A stretch of DNA of 13,438 nt from Pseudomonadota bacterium (GTDB lineage Bacteria > Desulfobacterota > Anaeroferrophillalia > Anaeroferrophillales > Tharpellaceae), in NCBI GenBank assembly GCA_015486505.1, contig WFRP01000269.1, positions 1 through 13,438 on the forward strand, in the 5' to 3' direction. The notes below the pieces were generated by a model. That model was not told the DNA's origin, did not search any database, and saw only the letters and a list, made by a program, of their open reading frames with translations. The translations under genes were made by a program, and so were the position numbers. This document shows positions 1 to 5,455 of this stretch, in pieces (position 1 is the stretch's first letter; each line of letters opens with the position of its first letter).

Positions 1-28
1 GGCTTAAACCGGGGTTAAATCGACGTAA

Positions 29-259
29 ATTTCAGCCGAATTTTAATTTCCCTAAAGTAAATAACTTGACGAGAGCTTCTTAAACCATTATAGTTGATAA
101 CACTGGTAAAAAATGTTTCCCGCAGTTGGTCAGATAACACGGTTGTTTAGTGCCTTACAGGTTATTTTCTTGTTTTAAAACAAGAAAATGTTCTGATAAG
201 AGCACTTATTTGCGGGCCGCAAGGCCCTGTTTGGGTTGCGGGATTTGTTCCCGCATTAG
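29..259 (-). repeat. Decayed copy of the MITE-like repeat family
   Basis: This stretch resembles the element at 4745-5109 in the same orientation. The clearest match is 148-259: a TGCCTTACAGGTTATTTTCT block, then a 31-bp core (183-213) identical to the other copies except for one base (GCAC for GTAC), then the GGTTGCGGGATTTGTTCCCG hairpin arm. The left end has only a vestige of the terminal repeat (TTCAGCC at 31-37, AATTTTA at 39-45), and nothing past 259 matches. Where other copies carry a variable loop, this one has a perfect 26-bp palindrome (164-189, half-site ATTTTCTTGTTTT). It also has a GGGCC-GCAA-GGCCC hairpin at 213-227. No coding potential is seen. The outer limits are approximate. 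Confidence 0.6.
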
Positions 260-660
260 AACTATCAACCGCCTAAAACAATATTTTAACGAGGGATTAT
301 AGTAGTCCCGAAACGCCCCACCTGTCAAGCATAAATCAACCCGAATCACGCAAAAAATCTTTCCGCCATAAACTGCCGCCAACTTAATCTATCGGTAAAA
401 CCTATAAACTGATAAATTCCATTGAAACAAAGAATTAGATATTTTGCCGGTTTATGATTATATATCTTCGTCTCCGAGGTTTAACAAACCACTCGTTCGC
501 CAACGCTCACTCGAGATAGAAGTTCACAGAGACAATTAAACCCGGTTTTCCTCCGTGTTCTCTGTGGCATCTATGGTTTGTACTTTTCAGATTCAACCAC
601 AGATAAACACGGATAAACACAGATAAAAATCTTGTAATTTAAACTTTTTGAAAACTGTTT
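260..660. other. Gene-free region with short hairpin and tandem repeats
   Basis: No convincing ORF is seen here. The region is AT-rich and contains two noteworthy structures. CACAGAGA (525-532) pairs with TCTCTGTG (559-566) across a 26-nt loop. Three 10-bp units CACAGATAAA / CACGGATAAA / CACAGATAAA lie in tandem at 598-627. Sequences of the type CACAGAGA...TCTCTGTGG and CACAGATAAACACGGATAAA recur between genes in many environmental bacterial genomes (recollection, not checked). The last 8 bp (653-660, AACTGTTT) are the left target duplication of the following element. No clear + strand promoter for the downstream operon was found here. Confidence 0.5.
296..328 (-). promoter_or_regulatory. Leftward promoter candidate
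   Basis: On the minus strand a perfect -35 hexamer TTGACA (323-328) lies upstream of the overlapping -10 candidates TACTAT (299-304, spacer 18) and TATAAT (296-301, spacer 21). The 18-bp spacing is the more plausible. Transcription would run leftwards through the decayed repeat and out of the window, so its target gene is not visible. Both hexamers are good, but neither spacing is ideal. Confidence 0.4.
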
Positions 661-1101
661 GTAACTATTCAGCCGAAACCGGGGTCGGGCGCGGTTTTTC
701 TCCGCCAGGCGTTAAGATTACTGTTTTTCCTTACGCTCGCTGCGCCCGCCTTGCAAAACTCGCTTACGCTCAAACAGTTGCAATGCTAATGCGGGAACAA
801 TCCCCGCAACCTAATCGGGCCTTTTTGGCCCGCACCCAGGGGCAATCCGCTGGTCGCACCCCAAGGGCAATCCGTTGGGCGCACCCCAAGGGCACTTCCG
901 TTGGGCGCAAATAAGTACTCTTATCAGAACATTTTCTGGATATTAAATCTTGTTTTTTTGTGCAGAAAATAACCTGTAAGGCACTAATGGGCTCCTGCTC
1001 GCTTCCGAAAAACAACGAAATCGTTTCCGCAACCGCTTACGAAAAACCACCCCCGCCCCCTCAAGAAGGTGGGGGGGGGGTAAAATTGGCTGAATAGTTA
1101 C
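661..1101 (+). mobile_element. Complete MITE-like element, IS66-type ends, 441 bp
   Basis: The element starts GTAACTATTCAGCC (661-674) and ends GGCTGAATAGTTAC (1088-1101), which are 14-bp perfect terminal inverted repeats. It is bracketed by an exact 8-bp direct repeat AACTGTTT (653-660 and 1102-1109), the expected target duplication. Ends beginning GTAA and an 8-bp duplication are typical of the IS66 family, but no transposase is present, so it would have to be moved in trans. Inside are nested hairpins: TGCGGG...CCCGCA (789-808), GGGCC-TTTTT-GGCCC, three GC-rich tandem units, a 31-bp core at 907-937, and a C-rich/G-rich hairpin ending in ten Gs (1071-1080). The short ORFs crossing it are not genes. 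The right end lies 31 bp before the next start codon. Confidence 0.8.
832..906 (+). repeat. Three tandem GC-rich units inside the element
   Basis: There are three direct repeats of 24, 25 and 26 bp (832-855, 856-880, 881-906), with consensus GCACCCCAAGGGCA followed by an A/C T/TT variation and CCGTTGGGC. Each unit can fold through CCCAA/TTGGG. The copy at 13015 has two such units and the copy at 4745 has none, so the unit number varies between copies. Confidence 0.8.
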
Positions 1102-1132
1102 AACTGTTTTTCAGAACCAGAGAGAATAAAAT

Positions 1133-2416
1133 ATGACTACCGACTACAGGCCGATGTGGCAGAATCTGGGGCTTGATCTTAAAGCCCATGACGATTTACT
1201 GAAAAATTTAGGCAAAGCCTACCAGCAGATTATCTTAAACCAGAAAAAACGCCCGCAAAAAATGGAGTATCTTGATTTCGTCATGCGGGAAGTGCATGGT
1301 TTACGGATTAAAGAACTGATTGATGCCAAGGCGGCCGGACGCAAGGTTATCGGCGCGTTTTGTGTTTTTGTCCCGGAAGAGATTGTTCTGGCGGCCGACG
1401 CGATTATGGTCGGCCTCTGTACCGGGGCTGATTTTGCCCTCGAAGATGTGGAAAAACTGCTCCCGCGCAATACCTGCGCCCTGATCAAATCAGCCTTCGG
1501 CTTCAAGCTCAGTCGGGTCTGCCCTTTTCTCGAAGCCGCGGATATGGTGGTCGGCGAGAATACCTGTGACGGGAAAAAGAAAGCCTTTGAACAGATGCTG
1601 GAACTTGTTCCCAACTTCTACGTTATGGATCTGCCGCAGCAGAAAACCGCCGGCGGCCGCCGCTTACTGCGTCTGGAATATCAGAATTTTCTCCGCGCGA
1701 TCTTCGAACTGACCGGGGTTGAAATCACGGTTGAACGCCTGCGCCGCGGGATTGAAATAAGCAATAATAAAAGAAAAGCCCTGGCCCGGCTTTCTCATTT
1801 ACGCCGGGCTGAGCCCGCCCCGATTTCGGGCCTGGACGCCTTACTGATTAATCAGGTTGCGTTTTATGACGACCCGCTGCGTTTTACCGATTCTATCAAT
1901 CAACTCTGTGATGAACTTGAAGAACTCATTCACCGGAAAGAAGGGGTTTTCCCGGCGAAGGCTCCGAGAATTTTACTCTCCGGCTGCCCGATGGCGGTGC
2001 CTAACTGGAAAATCCCCTGGCTGATTGAGCAGGCCGGAGCTGTGGTTGTCGGTGAAGAAGCCTGCGTCGGCGAGCGCGGCTGGCGTAATTTCACCAAAAC
2101 CTGCGGTGAAACCGTAGATGATTTACTCGACAATCTGGTTGAGCGCTATTTTAATATCGACTGCGCGATTTTTACCCCCAATCCCGAGCGCGAAGAGCAT
2201 ATAATTGAAATGGCAAAGGACCTGAAGGCTGACGGCATAATACACTACAGCCTGCAATTCTGCCAGCCTTACAGCATTGAAGCTCTGCCGCTGGAACGCC
2301 GGCTTCAGGAGCGGGGCTGCAACTTTCTCCGCGTCGAAACCGATTACAGTATGGAAGATATCGGCCAGTTGCAGACCCGAATCGAAGCTTTCGTTGAAAT
2401 CATTTCGCAAATATAA
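1133..2416 (+). CDS. Double-cubane-cluster anaerobic reductase (2-hydroxyacyl-CoA dehydratase family)
   Basis: This 427-residue protein is a probable cytoplasmic iron-sulfur reductase of the HgdB/2-hydroxyacyl-CoA dehydratase D-component superfamily, in the branch that carries an [Fe8S9] double-cubane cluster. The hallmark GENTCDGKKK is at residues 141-150, and further conserved-type cysteines lie at C115, C130, C285 (LLSGCPMAVP), C311 (GEEACVGER) and C377 (LQFCQPY). The length fits the family. Members need an ATP-dependent, HgdC-like activator for electron delivery, and none is encoded in the window. The physiological substrate of this branch is unknown, though small-molecule reduction has been shown for one homologue. 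It is the first gene of a tight block with yedF, a desulfurase and DUF3343, so a role in selenium or sulfur metabolism is inferred. The Shine-Dalgarno site is weak (GAGAG at 1120-1124). A mobile element ends 31 bp upstream. Confidence 0.85.
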   Translation: MTTDYRPMWQNLGLDLKAHDDLLKNLGKAYQQIILNQKKRPQKMEYLDFVMREVHGLRIKELIDAKAAGRKVIGAFCVFVPEEIVLAADAIMVGLCTGADFALEDVEKLLPRNTCALIKSAFGFKLSRVCPFLEAADMVVGENTCDGKKKAFEQMLELVPNFYVMDLPQQKTAGGRRLLRLEYQNFLRAIFELTGVEITVERLRRGIEISNNKRKALARLSHLRRAEPAPISGLDALLINQVAFYDDPLRFTDSINQLCDELEELIHRKEGVFPAKAPRILLSGCPMAVPNWKIPWLIEQAGAVVVGEEACVGERGWRNFTKTCGETVDDLLDNLVERYFNIDCAIFTPNPEREEHIIEMAKDLKADGIIHYSLQFCQPYSIEALPLERRLQERGCNFLRVETDYSMEDIGQLQTRIEAFVEIISQI

Positions 2417-2518
2417 TGATTTTTACCGGGTTGTGCCGGGATTGATTCAGGAACAGGCACGATTGCAGTGATAATTATTGAAGATGGCCGTCCGGTCGCC
2501 GGCATAAAGGAAGACAAA

Positions 2519-3142
2519 ATGGCGAAAATGCAAACTGTCACTCTTAATCTTCGGGGGCGGGCCTGTCCGGGGCCGGTTATTGAGACCCGGAAAGCTTTAT
2601 CCGGGCTTAAAAATGATGCAATCCTTTCCGTCGAACTTGATAATCAGGCGGCCTGCAGCAATGTCAGCCGCTTTGCTGAAAGTCAGGGCTGCACGGTCAC
2701 TGCAACCAACGACGGTGACGACAGATTTACCCTGACAATCACCCGGTCTCCGGCAAATGATGTTGCGCCCGCCGCCGAATTTAAGCCGCGGCCTGAACCA
2801 GTTACCGGCAATTACGCAATCTATATTGATAAGAAAACTATGGGCGGCGGCGATGAAAAACTGGGCCGGATTCTAATGAAAGCGTTTTTGCAGACCCTGC
2901 CGGAATTAACCAACCTGCCCCGTAACATCATCTTCCTCAATCAAGGCGTTTTTTTAACTGCCAGCAACTCACCCGAACTTGGGACCATTAAAGCGCTGGC
3001 CGCGGCCGGGACTACAATTTTAGTCTGCGGCACCTGTCTTGATTTTTACAACCTTAAAGATAATCTCGGAGTCGGCCGGGTTTCCAATATGTTTGAAATT
3101 GCTTCGATTTTGACCGGTCCGGATAAGGTTATCAGGATATGA
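2519..3142 (+). CDS. yedF: Sulfurtransferase-like selenium metabolism protein YedF
   Basis: The protein has 207 residues and two domains. Residues 5-75 form a TusA-like domain with the signature RGRACPGPVIETRKAL, in which C16 of the CPxP motif is the expected persulfide/perselenide carrier. Residues 95-207 form a DsrE-like domain with the YedF-typical LVCGTCLDFYNLKDNLGVG (C170 and C173 are candidate relay cysteines). The family co-occurs with selD and is regarded as a selenium-handling protein; the exact reaction is not established. The start at 2519 is preferred over a GTG at 2468 because AAGGAAG (2507-2513) sits 5 bp upstream and the extra residues would precede the domain. Its stop overlaps the next start as ATGA. 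The preceding gene ends 102 bp upstream. Confidence 0.92.
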   Translation: MAKMQTVTLNLRGRACPGPVIETRKALSGLKNDAILSVELDNQAACSNVSRFAESQGCTVTATNDGDDRFTLTITRSPANDVAPAAEFKPRPEPVTGNYAIYIDKKTMGGGDEKLGRILMKAFLQTLPELTNLPRNIIFLNQGVFLTASNSPELGTIKALAAAGTTILVCGTCLDFYNLKDNLGVGRVSNMFEIASILTGPDKVIRI

Positions 3143-4293
3143 TTTACCTCGATAATGCCGCGACCTCGTTCCCCAAACCGAAAGCGGTGGCGGCGGCGAT
3201 GCTGGACTACCTTGAAAATATCGGGGCCAGCCCGGGGCGCTCCGGTCACAGACCGGCCGCTAAAGCCGGACGGCTTCTTTTCCAAACCCGTAAAGCCGTG
3301 GCCGAACTTTTCAATCTGGACGATCCCGGACGGATTATTTTCACGGAAAATGCCACCGCCGCCCTTAATCTGGCCCTTTTCGGCCTTATCCGGAGCGGCG
3401 ATCGCATTTTAACCACAGGCATGGAGCATAATTCAGTAATGCGGCCGCTGCGTCACCTGGAGAAGTTGCGGCGGATTAAAATCGATATCCTGCCGGGCAC
3501 CGCCACAAGTCATTACGATCTGGAAACTATGGCCGAGTGGTGCGCGACAAGGAGATATCGCCTGGCGGTTATCAATCACGCCTCAAATATTACCGGCACT
3601 CTGGCGCCATTGCCGAGAATGCTGCCGATTCTAAGGCAATATGATATTCTTACGGTTATCGACGGCGCCCAAAGCGCCGGCAGTTGCCCTGTAGATCTGC
3701 AAGTTCTGGCTCCCGATATTTTTTGCTTCACCGGCCACAAAAGCCTTTTCGGCCCGCCCGGCACCGGGGGCCTCTATATCAAACCGGGCATCGAACCCCG
3801 GCCATTATGCTACGGCGGCACCGGCAGCCGGTCGGAAACTGAATTCCAACCCGATTTCCTGCCGGACTGTTATGAAAGCGGCACCCCGAATAGCGTCGGT
3901 TTAGCCGGTCTTAAAGCGGGACTGGAGTTTATCAAGGAAACAGGCCGCGCAAATATTTTCGCCCACGAACAAAAACTTGGCGCATTCCTGCGGCAGCATT
4001 TAAACAAAATCCCCGGCCTGACCCTGTTTGCCCCCCGCAGCGAAGATGAAGGTCTGGCGGTAACCTCTTTTACAATTAAAAGTCTGGATTGCGCGGAAAT
4101 CGGCTATCGGCTGGATCGGGATTTTGGAATTATGACCCGGGTCGGCCTCCACTGCGCCCCCCGGGCGCACCAAAATATAGATACTTTTCCGACCGGAACC
4201 GTCCGCCTGGCTCCAGGTTTTTTTAATACTGAAACCGAGATGGAAAAAGTAGTCGCGGCAATCAGCAAAATTGCCGCGGAACAAGATAAATAA
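3139..4293 (+). CDS. Cysteine desulfurase / selenocysteine lyase-like PLP enzyme (class V aminotransferase)
   Basis: This 384-residue PLP enzyme is expected to release sulfur from cysteine, or selenium from selenocysteine, as an enzyme-bound persulfide or perselenide. It starts YLDNAATSFPKP, a class V aminotransferase opening. It has a cofactor-stacking His in MEHNS (H97), the PLP-ring Asp in VIDGAQ (D175), the Schiff-base lysine K201 in FTGHKSLFGPPGTGG and a candidate catalytic cysteine C339 in VGLHCAPRAHQ. The C-terminal FPTGTVRLAPGFFNTE is typical of the subgroup of short desulfurases found beside yedF and DUF3343. The start overlaps the yedF stop (ATGA), which implies translational coupling; AAGG at 3125-3128 may help. 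Sulfur versus selenium preference cannot be read from the sequence. Confidence 0.9.
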   Translation: MIYLDNAATSFPKPKAVAAAMLDYLENIGASPGRSGHRPAAKAGRLLFQTRKAVAELFNLDDPGRIIFTENATAALNLALFGLIRSGDRILTTGMEHNSVMRPLRHLEKLRRIKIDILPGTATSHYDLETMAEWCATRRYRLAVINHASNITGTLAPLPRMLPILRQYDILTVIDGAQSAGSCPVDLQVLAPDIFCFTGHKSLFGPPGTGGLYIKPGIEPRPLCYGGTGSRSETEFQPDFLPDCYESGTPNSVGLAGLKAGLEFIKETGRANIFAHEQKLGAFLRQHLNKIPGLTLFAPRSEDEGLAVTSFTIKSLDCAEIGYRLDRDFGIMTRVGLHCAPRAHQNIDTFPTGTVRLAPGFFNTETEMEKVVAAISKIAAEQDK

Positions 4294-4323
4294 ATGAGTA
4301 AATGAGTAAATGAGTAAATGAGT
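4292..4323 (+). repeat. Four 8-bp tandem repeats forming chained MSK-stop mini-ORFs
   Basis: AAATGAGT is repeated four times exactly. The stop codon of the preceding desulfurase gene (4291-4293) is followed immediately by the first ATG (4294). Each of the first three ATGs reads ATG AGT AAA TGA, a three-codon ORF whose TGA overlaps the next ATG by the ATGA arrangement. ATGs are at 4294, 4302, 4310 and 4318, and only the last opens into the DUF3343 gene. No clear Shine-Dalgarno sequence precedes them. Confidence 0.9.
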
Positions 4324-4614
4324 AAAAATGAACCGGTGCCGACAAAACTCTACCTTGTATTTCACTCAATCCACAATGTCATGCTGGCCGAAGAAATCCT
4401 GCTCCAAGCCGGAATCCCGAATAAAATGGTCCCGGTCCCGCGGGAAATAAGCTCCGATTGCGGTATGAGCTTAACCTGTGCCGCCGCCGACTTTGCCGAC
4501 ATCAAAACCTGCCTGAAAAAAGCCAAGTTCACAACTCCGTTCAAAATCTACAATTTTGTCGATGACCGGAACGAAAGGGGATTCAAATCAAGAGCTTCCG
4601 CTTATGACGATTGA
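4318..4614 (+). CDS. DUF3343 putative Se/S carrier-like protein
   Basis: This small 98-residue cytoplasmic protein has the DUF3343 pattern: an N-terminal YLVFHSIHNVMLAEEIL segment, then PVPREISSDCGMSLTCAA with cysteines C48 and C54, and a third Cys at C65. The family is a putative selenium/sulfur carrier because it clusters with YedF, a class V desulfurase and selD; its biochemistry is not established. It is the last gene of the block and begins inside an 8-bp tandem repeat. Its start is the last of four in-repeat ATGs, so translation probably depends on reinitiation after the desulfurase gene. The C-terminal tail (DDRNERGFKSRASAYDD) is polar and probably disordered. Confidence 0.87.
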   Translation: MSKNEPVPTKLYLVFHSIHNVMLAEEILLQAGIPNKMVPVPREISSDCGMSLTCAAADFADIKTCLKKAKFTTPFKIYNFVDDRNERGFKSRASAYDD

Positions 4615-4630
4615 CGGAGCAGACCCTCAT

Positions 4631-4744
4631 TCAGATTTTTCCGGCCTTAAATTCAACCACGTTATCGGCAACTCTTTTGACCTGATTCAAATCGTGCGAA
4701 ACCATTATCAGAGAGCAGCGATCCTTAAGATTTAAAATCAGATT
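4631..4744 (-). pseudogene. C-terminal remnant of an ABC transporter ATPase
   Basis: Reading the minus strand from the edge of the adjacent element gives 37 codons ending in TGA (4631-4633): NLILNLKDRC, SLIMVSHDLN, QVKRVADNVV, EFKAGKI. This matches the end of an ABC ATP-binding subunit, with the hydrophobic beta strand before the H-loop (LIMVSHD, switch His) and the usual closing pattern R-x-A-D...G-K-I. The Walker A, signature and Walker B parts are missing. Sequence beyond the element (5110 onward) does not continue the gene. The fragment stops exactly at the element boundary (4745), so insertion with deletion or recombination probably destroyed the gene. It converges on the DUF3343 gene, 16 bp away. 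The assignment rests on a short but characteristic stretch. Confidence 0.65.
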
Positions 4745-5109
4745 GTTACTATTCAGCCAAATTTTACCCCCCCACCTTCTGGAGGGGGCGGGGGTGGTTT
4801 TTCGTAAGCGGTTGCGGAAACGATTTCGTTGTTTTTCGGAAGCGAGCGGGAGCCCATTAGTACCTTACAGGTTATTTTCTGCACAAAAAAACATGATTTA
4901 ATAATCAGAAAATGTTCTGATAAGAGTACTTATTTGCGGGCCGGTAACTTTCTTCTGGGTTGCGGGATTTGTTCCCGCATTAGCATTGCAACTGTTTGAG
5001 CGTAAGCGAGTTTTGCAAGGCGGGCGCAGCGAGCTTAAAGGAAAAACAGAAATCTTAACGCCTGGCGGAGAAAAACCGCGCCCGACCCCGGATTCGGCTG
5101 AATAGTTAC
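4745..5109 (-). mobile_element. MITE-like element, second copy, inverted, 365 bp
   Basis: This is the same family as 661-1101 in the opposite orientation. The ends are GTTACTATTCAGCC (4745-4758, one mismatch to the family end) and GGCTGAATAGTTAC (5096-5109). Interior sequence matches the first copy closely, including the 31-bp core (4907-4937), the arm ending in TTAACGCCTGGCGGAG and the G-rich/C-rich hairpin. It lacks the three tandem GC-rich units; a short GGCCGGTAACTTTCTTCTGGG segment stands there instead. No 8-bp target duplication is visible: the flanks ATCAGATT and ATTCGTTC share only an abutting ATT. The copy is therefore old, or one flank was lost, in line with the truncated ABC gene next to it. 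Confidence 0.78.
4766..4802 (+). terminator. Possible intrinsic terminator in the element end
   Basis: The C-rich arm (ACCCCCCCACC, from 4766) can pair imperfectly with AGGGGGCGGGGGT (4783-4795), and GG then TTTTT (4798-4802) follows. It is placed to end transcription from the selenium-type block. The pairing contains mismatches and register ambiguity because of the homopolymers, so terminator function is only plausible. Confidence 0.35.
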
Positions 5110-5455
5110 ATTCGTTCTTAAAATTACACTTTTGCACTGTCTTTGCACTGTCGCTCAAGTGGTTTTGGGCGGGCATCCATAAACTTGTTAATAACTTTCC
5201 ATATTTAGCGTTTAATCACCCAATTTTCATAAGAACTTTTCCGACAAAAACCACGGAAATATTTTTGCCCTGCAATAATAATCTAATAATATCAAGAGCT
5301 TATACACGCCATGCGCCATAAGTATCAAGAATCTATAAAGATTTCCTAATTATCAACACCTCCTGTTGATTACCTGTTGATAAACTCCTTGAAAACTCGA
5401 AAAAGTTAATAATAAAAAGGCCCTGGCAATACCTGATTGGGACTCCGGAGAATTT
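5110..5455. other. AT-rich intergenic region with repeat motifs
   Basis: No gene is supported. An 11-bp direct repeat TTTGCACTGTC lies at 5131-5141 and 5142-5152. Upstream of the next gene, TTATCAACA (5350-5358) and TGTTGATAA (5375-5383) form a 9-bp inverted repeat, with a third half-site TGTTGAT at 5364-5370 between them. TTATCAACA is one base away from the DnaA-box consensus TTATCCACA, but no wider origin features are seen. A regulator-binding site for the following operon is an equally good reading. Confidence 0.5.
5389..5415 (+). promoter_or_regulatory. Weak promoter candidate for the transglutaminase pair
   Basis: TTGAAA (5389-5394) is followed after 15 bp by TAATAA (5410-5415), 40 bp before the start codon at 5456. 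It lies just downstream of the TTATCAACA/TGTTGATAA inverted repeat (5350-5383), which could act as an operator. The spacing is short and the -10 is imperfect. Confidence 0.3.

Noticed and set aside
832..906. CRISPR-like array
   Set aside because: The units are contiguous direct repeats without spacers, inside a mobile element, and no cas gene is present.
648..914. 88-codon ORF sharing peptides with ORFs at 4898-5176 and 12906-13277
   Set aside because: All three lie in copies of the same non-coding repeat. The shared peptides (for example GVGRGFSP) come from the repeat DNA, the frames run into unrelated flanks, and no ribosome-binding site is seen.
2468..2518. Upstream GTG start for yedF
   Set aside because: It would add 17 residues before the conserved TusA-like domain. 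The ATG at 2519 has AAGGAAG at 5-bp spacing.
4294..4321. In-frame TGA codons read as selenocysteine near the selenium-type genes
   Set aside because: The TGAs belong to tiny ORFs made by the 8-bp repeat, no SECIS-like hairpin follows them, and none of the four genes has an internal TGA.
4604..4735. 43-codon + strand ORF overlapping the end of the DUF3343 gene, with FNHVIGNS resembling a sigma-54 activator
   Set aside because: The complementary strand in the same register gives a much better match to an ABC ATPase C-terminus, so the + strand reading is an antisense shadow.
661..5109. Composite transposon: block 1 flanked by inverted copies of one element
   Set aside because: The first copy has its own target duplication on both sides, and the outer flank of the second copy (ATTCGTTC) does not match AACTGTTT, so independent insertions are more likely.
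5350..5383. Replication origin
   Set aside because: Only near-consensus DnaA boxes are present; no exact box, box cluster, dnaA/dnaN gene or clear unwinding element is seen.
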